DNA of 64,000 bases, from NCBI GenBank assembly GCA_950295325.1, contig OX485807.1:11065001-11129000 (forward strand), written 5' to 3'. The notes under the pieces are model-generated. The model ran no database searches. It saw nothing but the letters and a program-made list of their open reading frames with translations, and was not told where the DNA came from. The position numbers and the translations under genes were made by a program. This DNA comes from Polytrichum commune. Taxonomy: Eukaryota; Streptophyta; Polytrichopsida; Polytrichales; Polytrichaceae. Below are positions 46,818 through 57,144 of the stretch, in pieces. Positions within the stretch are counted from its first letter, which is position 1. Every line of letters starts with the position of its first letter.

Positions 46818-48006
46818 AGAGAGTTTCCAAGGTTCAACAATTTGAGTGCCGAACCACAATTTCCACATCACCTAATGTTGTTCTTGTGGAAATGACATCA
46901 CAATGTTGACCTTCCATTGCAAAATTAACTACAGAAGCAACTATGTACAATTTGGGGTCAATGTACATTAGGGAACGGAGTGTGCATGTGAGTGCATACT
47001 TTTGATCCTGCCCCCTCCTATATACATTCACAGCTGATATGAAAACATGTATAAGTTATACTTTGTGCAAATTTTATTTGGCAAAAATTATGCCCAATAC
47101 GTGTTTTAAGAATTTTCTATATAATCAAATTTGAGGTTTATAGTTAAAACATGCACCCAAGCTTTGAAGGCCGCGTTCTATTTGATTTTTAGAATTAGGA
47201 CAAGTATGTGTTTGAGTCGATATCAACAATATTCAATGGGAAAGTCAATGGTGCCAAATCAGCACCACTTCTTCTCTTCATGCTCTAAATGAGCTTTGGA
47301 TCTGGATCCAAGTAATAGCTCTTTGGGTCCGGTATTTAACCTTGACCAATAAAATTGCTCAATCATGGAGTTTCTTTGGCATTGACTCTAGTGTAAACCC
47401 ACACTAAGTGTATCCTAATGATCTAAAGTCCAAAATAATTATGCAAGGCTATGCTCCATTAATATACTTGCAGAACCTTTTTATACTATATATATATATA
47501 TATTCCATATCCTTAACCAGTCAATCCTCCAAAGTGGAGAACACTTCCAACAACCCATGTGTTTTTTTTAAGTCTATGACCAAATCAAAGTATTATTTGA
47601 TATTATTTCTTGATTGGACCCCTATATTTGATTGGTGTGTGGTTTAGTGAGGATCAAAGAACAAAATACCATAAACACACATGTTTGAAAGAGATGGGAC
47701 TACATCTTCACATCTATCAACTACTCCACACTCAATGATCACACGATTGGGAGGACCTATGTATTCAACAAACAATCAACAACACGTGCACTCCTGACAA
47801 TCATAAATAAATGAAATGAAGTCGTCAATCCAATATTTGTTGATTTTGCTCCACTGTAGACTTTGCTAACACAACGAGAGTTTTGTTGTGTAAATCCAAT
47901 CAGTAGAAGTTAGAGAACATGGAAAATAATAATAATAATAATAATAATAATCCACATGCCTTACGTCCTTGCATAAACAATTTAAATAAGGTGGATGTCT
48001 TGTTAC
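46818..48006. other. Intergenic with AAT microsatellite, no gene seen
   Basis: Only short frames occur. An AAT repeat of about ten units lies at about 47926-47951. The right end of the possible element 43437-47398 lies in this interval. Confidence 0.4.
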
Positions 48007-48009
48007 TTA

Positions 48010-48150
48010 TGCCATGCCCACACTTAATGGTGGACATAACCAGTGGGCGGCACCCACCACCATGGGGCATTTTTTCATTGGTTTTTTTTTCTATTCACTG
48101 GATGTAATGTAGTAAGACTTCGAGCATTCAATGGTAACCAAAAATAGAAG

Positions 48151-48181
<31 letters not shown>

Positions 48182-48237
48182 CCATGCGGGTGGGAGCCGT
48201 CCACTAGCTATGCCCTCCTGTAAGTGTGGACATGGCA
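48010..48237. mobile_element. Tourist/Harbinger-type MITE with TTA target duplication
   Basis: Terminal inverted repeats TGCCATG(C/T)CCACACTTA at both ends, extending with mismatches to about 60 bp (AGTGGGCGGCACCCACC on the left, GGTGGGAGCCGTCCACT on the right), with TTA at 48007-48009 and 48238-48240. It contains an AGA microsatellite (about 48147-48180). No coding. Confidence 0.8.
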
Positions 48238-48599
48238 TTATTGCAACTTGTCACACACTTTCCCCTCGTGGGGTATGTACTCTACAGGGACAAGCCAAAT
48301 GTAAAATGTTTGGAATGGTCATGTGTAAGTTTGAGCATCCACACCAAGGCCGCCTTACTGGTAGGCAACCATACCCTGACTTTGAAGAGGGTGGGGCTAA
48401 TACTTAGTGCCACGCACCAACACATGCCTTTGCCATTTAAGTGCGAGCAAGGTGCATAAAGAGTAGGTCTCCAACCGCCACTTTTGCCTTATATAGTGTG
48501 CCCATGCCACTACCACTACCCGCTTCTCCTACTATTTTTGACAATGTCATGTCCTATGGAGGTTTTGCATCATCACGGGTGTGAAATCTCACAAAAGCA

Positions 48600-49293
48600 T
48601 AAAAATATGCTTGGAGGAAGAGAACCAATGTTGTTGGTCCTTCATGCAGATCTCCACAATGCAAGGAGCGGGATCGGGCAAAAAAAAATGACATTTTGGA
48701 CAAACGTGGTCCAACACTATATCAAGCACAAGCCGGAGAGAGGCACAAAGAGGCATGCAAGATCACTTGAGACCAAATGGGGTGACAAGAGAGGCCATAA
48801 TCATGAAGTTCACAAGGTGCTATGCATCGATTAAGGAGCTAAATAGAGTGGGGAAGTTGAAAGACGATATGATATGCAATACATGGAATTTGTACAAACA
48901 AAAATTTGGAAACATTTTTGTCTTAAGACATTGTTGGCTCCTCCTCTACATGTATTTTAGGTTTGCAAAGATCTTTAGGCCAATGGGAAGAGGAAGGTTA
49001 GTCTTACCCCCACTTCTAATCTCCTCGTAGATTGTTTGGATGGGCAGGTCATGGTTGCAAACTCCCAACCTTTGCCCATTATCCTCGAAGAGCCCCGCCC
49101 ACAAGGTACCAAACAATTCCATGTTGACCATCACAATGCAAAGGGTAAGGAGGCCACATCCAAGGCAATGGCGAAGGCCACTATTGATTTTGCTACAACC
49201 ACCCTAAATAAGGTGGAACATAATGCACATCATAACACATTCTCCCTTTTCACCTTCAAGGATAATTTGATTACCTATGATCTAGCTCAATAA
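48600..49293 (+). pseudogene. Second Harbinger-type ORF1: Myb/NAM-associated protein, frameshifted
   Basis: GQKKMTFWTNVVQHYIKHKP and ARSLETKWG begin a Myb/SANT-like domain in one frame. After a shift near 48785 the next frame gives CYASIKELNR, DMICNTWNLYKQKFG and FVLRHCWLLL. A third segment (49036-49293) carries EEPRPQGTK, HHNAKGKEATSKAMAKATI and ALFT-like FSLFTFKDNLIT. This order matches the NAM-associated C-terminal domain proteins that accompany plant Harbinger transposases. It has at least two frame changes and is non-functional. The matching transposase relic lies at 51158-52420 on the other strand. Confidence 0.65.
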
Positions 49294-50539
49294 TGGATGG
49301 TGCTTCACAAGTAGCATGCGTTGGCAAAGTTGCAGTAGAGGAAGCCCAACAAGTTGTGGTAGAGGTGGTTGCATCCATCCTTGTAGTTGGTGTTGTTTTC
49401 ATCCCTCACATCTCACCCTCCTCCCATTCTTTTACCATCCTTCCACCTCATTCTCTTACTTTCAATGCATATCTAGCCATTGGTGATCCCTACACATGCA
49501 CTCCATACCTCAACTTCGAGGATCTCAAATTGGACGACCATTGCAAGGATGAAGACAATGATGCCCTTGTTCTCAATATGAGTGGTTGGAGATATGTGGA
49601 GTTGCAACGTTATGGGTTAGACTTTGGGCAATCCACATAGGACTCCCAGGTTGTTTCGGATACTCATCTTGAAGAATTGAAGAAAGTCTTCCCCCTACGC
49701 AACGGTGAAGACTCTCTCAACAACCCAACTCTGGTGTCGCACCCATGGTCGCAACACATGCAAGTTTTTGGAATGGGCCATTGCCACCAAATACCCAATG
49801 TGGCACTAATTCCGCCAAATCAATTTCACACCAAAGTGGCACGGTGTAGATTAGGGTTTCACCATGGATGCAAGGTGCTCAAATTTAGAGCTCTTGCAAT
49901 CCCTCCCTTCAAATGTACGCTCTCAACCTTCACAATCCCTTTGTTTGTCTCTTTATGCACATCTCTTCTCTTTGTTATCTCTTCACCTCAACTACCCTAA
50001 TGTCCAATGATGTGCACCAAACTCCTCCAAATCGCTCCAAGGGTGTACAAAAAACCTAATTTGCACCCATTTGCACTAAACATCCAAGGATCCTTGCCGT
50101 TTAGGTTTTCTTGGGCTTCATTGATCTTAATTGATGTAGGGTTTAGGGATTGTGCAATAACATGACAATGTTGCCAAGACACCGACTTCATGAATGTGGT
50201 ATGTCTTATTGAACATGATTGCAACTTGTTTGATTCGAGTGTGAGTGTGATTGTAAGTTTAAGGTTTGTGTGAGGATGTTATTGATGTGAGTTTGATTTG
50301 AGGCCCATCGTAGATAATTTGAGGCCTAACAAGAAAGTTTCAAACCATCACTTGTATAAATTTATGAGCCAATCTTAAATCAATGAAAATTTGGGCTAAC
50401 ACTTGCAATAAATATGAAGGCCAACACTTGCTTTATAGTCCCAAGAAAAAAAAAATACCAATAGACTAAATTGGACCATCACTTGCATCAAAAAAATGTG
50501 GGACATGTTTTGCATTATGTAAAGGCCAACAATTGCGTG
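49294..50539. other. Spacer inside the second Harbinger region
   Basis: Open frames at 49293-49640 and 49677-50000 show no recognisable domain. It may be ORF1 tail, intron or 3' sequence of the decayed element. Confidence 0.35.
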
Positions 50540-50949
50540 CACGGGTAGATCACTCCATTGTCAAGTTGAACACCACGTGCGACCAAAAAAAATCTTCTTT
50601 TGGTAAGTTGCACCACCAAAATGGGTCAAAATTTTATCAAATTTTTTTCATGAGTAGATATACACAATACCTATGACATAGTCAAAAGTGGTAACTAAAT
50701 TTGATGATTTGTTTTTTTTCATAAAACATACCATTTCTAACTAGAATGACACAAAACTGAACTAAAACAATTACTAAAAAAACAAAGATGACTAAAAATT
50801 TCAAAAAAGTATACAAAAGATACTATCAATGGTTATGTATATGTAGAAAAATTATCATAAATTTTAAAATTATATATGGCATGTAATATAGGGGTAGCAA
50901 ACTTTGTCCGCACGTGGTGTCAACTTGACAATGAAGTGACCTCCCCGTG
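50540..50949. mobile_element. hAT-like MITE with perfect 8-bp target duplication
   Basis: The direct repeat ATTGCGTG flanks both sides (50532-50539 and 50950-50957). Terminal inverted repeats start CACGGG(T/G)AG(A/G)TCACT, continue CATTGTCAAGTTG and CACCACGTGCG, about 45 bp in all, with few mismatches. An 8-bp duplication is the mark of hAT-superfamily insertion. Length 410 bp, AT-rich core, no coding. Confidence 0.88.
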
Positions 50950-51157
50950 ATTGCGTGAATCCAAAGCCCATCTATTGTATGCATATCAAAACTTTGGAAT
51001 GTCATTAAAAAATCAACTCATCGTCCAAACATAAATAGTGTATTAGATAAAGAAAGCTAAAGGGAACAAGTAAACTTTAAGAATATATGTTTTCATAGGC
51101 AACATGACAAAAAAATCTTGAATATAATAAGCTATAGGAGTGTTAGAAATATGGTTT

Positions 51158-52420
51158 TTAGTAGTAATTACTACATTTTCCCTCCCACATGTGTTGAACA
51201 AGGTCATCTCGTAAATTATAGTACATGTTATAATCTTTAATCAATACAATACCTGTAAATTTTGAAAGGTAAAACCTCTTTTGAGTATTCAACATTTGAA
51301 GAACTAGGCAACATGAGATCCTATAGGTTTTTTCCCTCTTATCTTCAAAAGTCATTTTGTGCATGATAATGCATGCATATATGATGTTAGCCATGTCGAA
51401 GGCATTCCACAACATGGAGGTGTGTGTGATCATACTCCACTGTGCTTGGAGCACACCAAAGCAACATTCAACATTCTTTTGACACGATTCCTACACATTT
51501 GTATTTGTTTTTATTAAAATCTTCATGTTTTTGTATGCTTTGAACGAAACAACTCCACTTTAGGTAAATACCCTTAGCTGGAAGATAATACCTATCGTAC
51601 CAATGGCCATTAACCCGAACCCACTTTCGTTGGAGTTACCTTCCAACATAATTCTAACCAAAGGACTCCTACCAACTACATTTAAATCATTATTTCCCCC
51701 TTGGGATGCCAAAGAATGCATGCCAAATCCATAATTTCTAGTCACATGCAACCTCAAGGATAATAATTCCATTGATATGTATCATGATAACTCCACTTTA
51801 ATGGGACTAGGCATAATTTCCATTTCCAGTGCATACAATCGATAAACTTAAACATACAAGGCCTTTGCCTGGTTAATTTGCATTTGTTGTATGATATTTG
51901 ACTGTGTGAGTGTTCTCAAATAAACATCATCAAAACATCTTTGAACCCCTTTGCACCAAGCAATCAAATTTCTCTAGTAGTGCTCTAAGCCATACACAAG
52001 TACTCATGTTGTGCCTTTGTAGGTGTACCCAAGGACAACATGCACATTGTAGTGGTCTAGTTTTTATAATATGACAATCCCAACGCCCCCGCACAATTGG
52101 TTTTTGAACAAAATAAGAGTCAGTATTGCAAATCGCCCCCAAGGATGCGCCATAAAAGTGCATGCGCATCTAGTACATACGCCTAAATTCTTCATCATCA
52201 AACACAAGGTTGGGAGAAAAATAATCCCTATAAAGAGAACCATCATGTTCAAGTGCTAACCTATCCTTATCGGGTTTTTTGCCATGCTTACCTCCTCCAT
52301 GTTGTTTTGGTTGGTCATCATATGATGATTCTTGCATTTCTTAAACACATAGCCCTATTATGTAGCCTTCCTCATCATCGTCCTCCAAATTCTCTCTAAC
52401 TTGGTCATTATATTGCATCC
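51158..52420 (-). pseudogene. Second PIF/Harbinger transposase (plant ALP1-like type), decayed
   Basis: Minus-strand pieces in order: DYFSPNLVFDDEEFRRMY and NTDSYFVQKPIV (about 52140-52250), FDDVYLRTLTQSNIIQQMQI (near 51920), FKFIDCMHWKWKLC with the first catalytic Asp (near 51820-51850), GGNNDLNVVGRSPLV with the second Asp (near 51690) and SCQKNVECCFGVLQAQW with the catalytic Glu (near 51450-51490), then IIYACIIMHKMTFED. This is the plant transposon protein family. Frames change at least three times, and there are in-frame stops such as the TAA at 51560-51562 and a TAG just before ESCQKNVE. Confidence 0.72.
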
Positions 52421-54240
52421 ATCTTTGAGACATCCGACACAAAATAAAAGCACGAGCAACGAAGTAATGAGATTAAAGGAATTCTAACACTAAATCCCTA
52501 AACCATAATGTCTACATAATCTATCATGAAGGTATGTAACTCTAAATCCTCAACCAACTAGGTCAACACCCAAATGTAGCAACTATAGCCCAACAAGCAT
52601 TCATATCATCATACACACAGTGATAGTATTTAGATGTCAAGTTCATTATATAGGACTATGGATGGAGTCCGTATCCATCGTTGGATAACCCGGCCCAATC
52701 CAAACATTGTTCATGCCAATGACATTGAGAGCTTCAATGTTATAATATATAACTCCAACCAGTGGGATTGGACCGAAAACAATCGTGCCTAAAGTGGAGT
52801 ATCTCACGGGCTTTGGAAAAACTTGAATCTTATCATCTTGGGCAAGGGTGTCTCGAATCGAAGATGCATCAAGCTACCAAACTACCAATATTTACGATCC
52901 AAAACCCTTAACCTCTTGGAATATGGCACATGTAGTAGTATGCATCCGGATAAAAAAGAAAGTACATACGAATGTCAACATCAATTAGATAGTACATCAA
53001 GAGAATGAAAGTTGTTAGTGGCAACATTCTTGTTTGTTTGTTGGGCGAGTGCTAACTACCCGCGAAATATGTTCTCCAGAAGTTAGATACAATAGTAGGA
53101 ACGGTGTCACGCACCTCTCCATGAAGGAGTGCCTGCAACACCAAGGGCACAAGGAAGACCCCAAAGTGACACCTGGGACTTGTGGCGTCATTGGTGAGAG
53201 GGCCCAAGTGATCCTAGTGTGGGTGAGGGCCCCGGGCGTTGGGAATGCCTCCCACCCAAGGAGATTAGGAATCATGAGGGTAAGGCCATGAGCTATGAGT
53301 AGCTTATGGCTTCTGGATTCTAGAATGCTCAAGAACACCTCAATCGGAGGTGTGAGCTAGGAGATATGACAATTTCAGGGGGGTGTTGCCTAGGGACAGC
53401 GCCCTGGGACAGCAGTGACCTGGGAGTGGCGTCCGGGATTGCCAAGTTTGAACAGCCATAACTTCCTCAATACTTGCTTGGATGAGGTAAATGAGGAGTC
53501 CACCGGCATCTACTCTTTGCGTAGATGTCGTCAGAGTGGTTGCTTGATAGCATCAGAGATCATAAAAAGAAGTTATGGTGGTCTGAAGTTGCTGGGGGTT
53601 CTAGCCCGAGCGGCTAGGGAAAAATGTCTACTTGGTCCCAACCCTTGGGAGAGAGACAAAAGGTTACTTGACGGTGGGTAGGGGCATGCCCAAAGTCCTA
53701 GAGGCTTATATGGGTGAGGCAGCGTGGCCGACCGAACCCACCCGAGGCCGAACGACACGGCCTTCATGGGCGTTGGCCCAACGTGGGGGCATAGTTGCCT
53801 GGTATGGTTCAGATTGTTGTAGTGTTGCTCCGGCAACGCGATGGTCAACTAAAGATTGAACATTCAGGAATGGAAGTCCACATCTAACCATCGGCTACTG
53901 ATGAAGGGGAGAGTCCCGAATGCAAGTGTAGGAGGGTTGGTCCCCCACCTACGAGCTAAGAGGTCCGTAATATGGGGAGCTAACCATTCGTATGGGTGGA
54001 ATGCGAAGGATTAGCGCTCATGACCCTTGCTAGAATTGAGAGATGGTCAAGATAGTTAAGGGGCACTAACAAGGGATGCAACAAACGGGCCGGGCCTTCC
54101 AAGAAAGGGTCACACACTCCCCGCTAAGGGTAATTTGGGGGGCCTTGGCACCCTAAACCAATCCCACCTCCTCACAATAACCCCGCTCCGACATGTTTTT
54201 AGCTATGCCTTGCAATAGCGGTACCCACTTTGGTGGCGGG
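52421..54240. other. Unclassified region; GC-richer block at about 53000-54200
   Basis: From about 53000 the composition shifts to higher GC, with stretches such as AGCCATAACTTCCTCAATAC and CTCTTTGCGTAGATGTCGTC that read like LTR-retrotransposon non-coding sequence. I could not find paired LTRs, a primer-binding site or a pol gene, so a solo LTR is only a guess. Open frames on both strands here show no domain. Confidence 0.3.
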
Positions 54241-54329
54241 CTGGGGCGAACCAATCCCTACACTGGTTCCTTGGAGACAAGGATTTAGACATCCAACAAG
54301 GAACGATGTGTATGGGTTGGTTCACCCAA
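54241..54329 (+). mobile_element. Foldback family F1, copy 2 (about 89 bp)
   Basis: Begins CTGGGGCGAACCAATCCCTA, contains GGTTCCTTGGAGACAAGGAT and ends TATGGGTTGGTTCACCCAA. Same orientation as copy 1 at 42845. Confidence 0.85.
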
Positions 54330-55096
54330 ACCTTTGGTGGTGTTGCTCGTGGGCTCCACAACATCATAAACTTACATGCTTTTCGAGTTCCCGCTTCAAA
54401 AGTAAAGCGGAGAGCCATTCAAAAATGAGAAATATACACGGTGGGTAGATAGCAGGCGTGCGGTATGCTATCAATCATTGTAGCGCTAACTTACAAACTA
54501 CCTTACCAGGCAGGCAGCGGGGGGCAGAAGAAGAGGCCTGATCGAGCTTCTCAACGGCTTTTGCATTTGAAAACGAGGGGCAGGCTTTTTGGTGCTGTGG
54601 CCGTGGTCTTGGTCTTTTTGGAACGTAGCTCGGGGAATTCCGACCCTGGCCCCTTCTGGATGAGAAATCATTAACACTGCAGCTGAGTCACAAAGCAAGC
54701 CTGGACATGGGACCCAGAGCATCTCGGCCAGGGCCATTAATTGAAGTTTTCAAGCAGCATCCGCATCATCATCATCATCGACGGTCCCCCAAACCCTTTA
54801 CTAAGTTACAGGAGCACTGCTTACGATACAGGCCCGCAAGCCCTAAATTGGGTGAGGGCCCAGCCCGGCCCAGCCTAGCCTAGCCTGCTCGTTGGCGAAA
54901 GAGTGAGTCGGAAACCAAGAATTCCCCAAATCGGCAGACCTTCTGACTTCCAATTCCACCTCGTCTCCACACATCACCTGCAGTGTGTATGGTTGACAAG
55001 TTTCGTTTGACATTCAACTTCAAATCCAAAGTGTCCACTAGAAGGAAACAGGGTCTCTTCGACACGAAGTTTTGACACAAAAAGCTTTTGTGTGGG
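54330..55096. other. Unclassified sequence with a CAT microsatellite
   Basis: A short ATC repeat lies at about 54763-54780. Open frames on both strands are moderate in length, but no domain is recognised. GCCTAGCCTAGCC-type repeats occur near 54875. Confidence 0.35.
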
Positions 55097-55198
55097 AGTT
55101 TTAAGCTTTTGCTCGATTTTTGAGCTCCGCAACACAATTCTTACATGCACGTAAGAATTGTGTTGAGGAGCTCAAAAATCGAGCAAAAGCTTAAAACT
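55097..55198. other. Near-perfect 102-nt hairpin (48-bp arms, 6-nt loop)
   Basis: The arm at 55097-55144 (starting AGTTTTAAGCTTTTGCTCGA) pairs with 55151-55198 with a single mismatch and the loop ATGCAC. It is the strongest hairpin in the window, of the size and regularity of a young MITE core or a small-RNA precursor. It overlaps a separate palindrome at 55195-55220. Confidence 0.9.
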
Positions 55199-55220
55199 CT
55201 TACACATATGTGTAAGAGTT
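55195..55220. other. Perfect 26-bp palindrome
   Basis: AACTCTTACACAT followed directly by ATGTGTAAGAGTT. Its first bases overlap the right arm of the large hairpin. Confidence 0.85.
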
Positions 55221-55243
55221 GTGGAACTTTAATGTCATGCAAC

Positions 55244-55488
55244 AAGTCCGTGAAAGAATGTTCTATCTTTAATTAGGTAGGTGACTTCCTTCAAGGTCTA
55301 GATCTAGCTAGAAGGGAGTCACCTACCTAATTAACTACTAATTAAGGTAGAAGAGAGACATTACATGCATTCATCCAACATAAATGCACTAAAATAGCAA
55401 ATACTCAATGGCAAGAAAGTCCGTGAAAGAATGTTCTATCTTTAATTAGGTAGGTGACTTCCTTCTTGATCTAGATCTAGCTAGAAGA
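55244..55488 (+). repeat. Direct duplication with internal inverted repeat
   Basis: About 72 bp starting AAGTCCGTGAAAGAATGTTC at 55244 recurs at 55417 with few differences. Copy 1 also folds back: TAATTAGGTAGGTGACT (near 55270) pairs with AGTCACCTACCTAATTA (near 55317), with TCTAGATCTAG in the loop. Copy 2 has lost the second arm. Confidence 0.8.
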
Positions 55489-55497
55489 TCTACAAAA

Positions 55498-55860
55498 GTA
55501 AACAATAAATAAAAACAGTAAATAAAAACAGTAAGTAAAAACAGTTAATACAAACCGTAAATAAAAAGAGTATATAAAAAGAGTAAGTCAAAACAGTAAG
55601 TCAAAACAGTAAAAAAAAAAGTTAAAAAAAAGTTAAAAAGTAAGTTAAAAAGTAAGTTAAAAAAAGGAAGTAAAAACAGTAAATAAAAACAGTAAATAAA
55701 AACGGTTAACACAAACGGTAAGTAAAAACAGTTTATAAAAATAGTAAGTAAAAATAGTAAATAAAACATTAAATAGTATGTCGTAGATAGAAGATAGTAA
55801 ACTATACATAGTAAATACTATACCGTATATAGTAGATAGTATATTATATACAGTATATAG
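55498..55860. repeat. AT-rich minisatellite (TAAAAACAGTAAA-type units)
   Basis: Twelve- to fourteen-base units such as AATAAAAACAGT, AAGTAAAAACAGT and AAGTCAAAACAGT recur about twenty times with variation. They grade into GTAGATAGTATAT-type repeats after 55770. The hydrophobic minus-strand frame here is an artefact of this array. Confidence 0.85.
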
Positions 55861-55921
55861 AAGCTAAAGAGTAACTTGGGGCCTCTATATACAAATGCTT
55901 TAAATACTTGCCATATATCAT

Positions 55922-56110
55922 ATGAGGAGTGGTGGCTTAGTGGCTAAGGCCTCTATGTGGGAGCCAAGAGGTTCAAGGATCAAACCCCTTGGCCCCCACC
56001 CTTGGCTTAGCCCACCTTGGTAGGTAGGTGGCTAGGCATTTGGGAGTAGGTTCTGTAGATACCTAGGCTTGGGAGGTGAGGAGTGGACTACTAATGGACA
56101 TTTCTTTTAA
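55922..56110 (+). repeat. tRNA-derived SINE-like element
   Basis: GTGGCTTAGTGGCTAAGGCC fits an RNA polymerase III A box. About 30 bases later GAGGTTCAAGGATCAAACCC approximates a B box with its stem. A tRNA-unrelated GC-rich body follows (CCCACCTTGGTAGGTAGGTG). It lies directly after the minisatellite. The 3' tail is not clear. Confidence 0.55.
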
Positions 56111-56468
56111 GGAGATATATTATGTGAGATTAAATTAATGTACCTCTGGAATTCTCCCATTATCATAAATTATAACGGCGATCGAGATCACTAATTACCA
56201 CGGCCGTCAAAATCATTAATTACTGTCGCAGTCAAAGGCCTTTAACCACGACACATTTCTGACACTCATTTCGGAAAAATAGCACAGGTCCAGGATGACA
56301 GCTTGTCCACACTGGCTGCAAATTCAATGACATGTGTGCTGGTCACTTAATACTGTTAAAACACTGTCCTTTTCGTGTTCGAAAGAACCCTGTTTCCTTC
56401 TAGTGGTCACTTGACATTTTCAAAAACAAAAGTGAATGTCAATTGACGATCTATATGTTTTCTTCTAA

Positions 56469-56835
56469 GAGCATCTCCACCCTACCGCGTTAAAGGGTCT
56501 TGGCAAGCCCTTTGACGCGGCCTTGGAGAAAAATTTGCCCCACCCTTCTTGCCAGGGCTCTTCAAACTTCCGGCTCCACTCACTATCCTCCCGGGTGAGC
56601 GTTGCTCTTGCTGCGCCCACATTCCGGGACCTCATCCACTTGCGATTCGGTGAATCGTGTCACTTTTGAGAATCAGAAGCACTTTTGGAAATATTCCTGA
56701 CAATTTTTCGGGTTGAAGAGCCAATATGCAAGGCAACGGTGGGGGAGTGCCACCCTAAAAAAATTTGATGCATGCTTGGAGCCCTTCAAAGCACATTTCG
56801 AGAGCCTGCCTTTCTGCTGCAGGGTGGAGATGCTC
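56469..56835. mobile_element. Tourist-like MITE with TAA target duplication
   Basis: GAGCATCTCCACCCT at 56469 and its exact inverse ending at 56835, flanked by TAA on both sides (56466-56468 and 56836-56838). 367 bp, fairly GC-rich, with a second hairpin just inside (CCGCGTTAAAGGG against CCCTTTGACGCGG). No coding. Confidence 0.88.
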
Positions 56836-57047
56836 TAAAGTGTCACCTCAATGTCACATGCCGAATAGTACGTGTCATTTCAATTTCGAAAGTGTCCATT
56901 GACATGTGGTTCTTTCCTTCATAAGTCACACATGTCCAATTCTAAATTGTGCGTGTCAGTTGACGTGCATTTTATTTTTGTGCAAGTTTTTGAGTGTCAA
57001 ATGTCAAAAACTTGCAAAAACTTTGTCAAAAATACACATTGATCACC

Positions 57048-57049
<2 letters not shown>

Positions 57050-57081
<32 letters not shown>
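57050..57081 (+). repeat. CA microsatellite
   Basis: About sixteen ACACAC units, ending at AAGGTAGGTGG. Confidence 0.9.
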
Positions 57082-57144
57082 GGTAGGTGGGTCTTAATTT
57101 TCTTTTGATTTTTTTTCCGGCCCGGTCACTTCTCTTATGATTAT

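Larger units (their letters stand above)
43437..47398. mobile_element. Possible large non-autonomous element with inverted ends
   Basis: The left end (about 43437-43530: GTGGGCTTATTTACACTAGG, then GAGCAATATTGGCC) and the right end read in reverse (47398 downward: GTGGGTTTACACTAGAGTC, then GAGCAATTTTATTGG) are similar over about 80 bp. The interior, about 3.9 kb, shows no transposase and contains two F2 foldbacks, an R1 repeat and a CT microsatellite. It could be a degraded Harbinger-type derivative or two MITE ends that happen to face each other. Confidence 0.35.

Noticed and set aside
49293-49640. Hydrophobic plus-strand frame after the second Harbinger ORF1
   Set aside because: No match to the end of the ORF1 family and no independent evidence of coding.
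53000-54200. Solo LTR
   Set aside because: The composition and some phrases look LTR-like, but no boundaries, target duplication or primer-binding site could be seen, so it is only listed as unclassified.
55545-55769. Minus-strand hydrophobic frame that looks like a membrane protein
   Set aside because: It is produced by the TAAAAACAGT minisatellite; Phe/Leu-rich composition follows from A-rich repeats.
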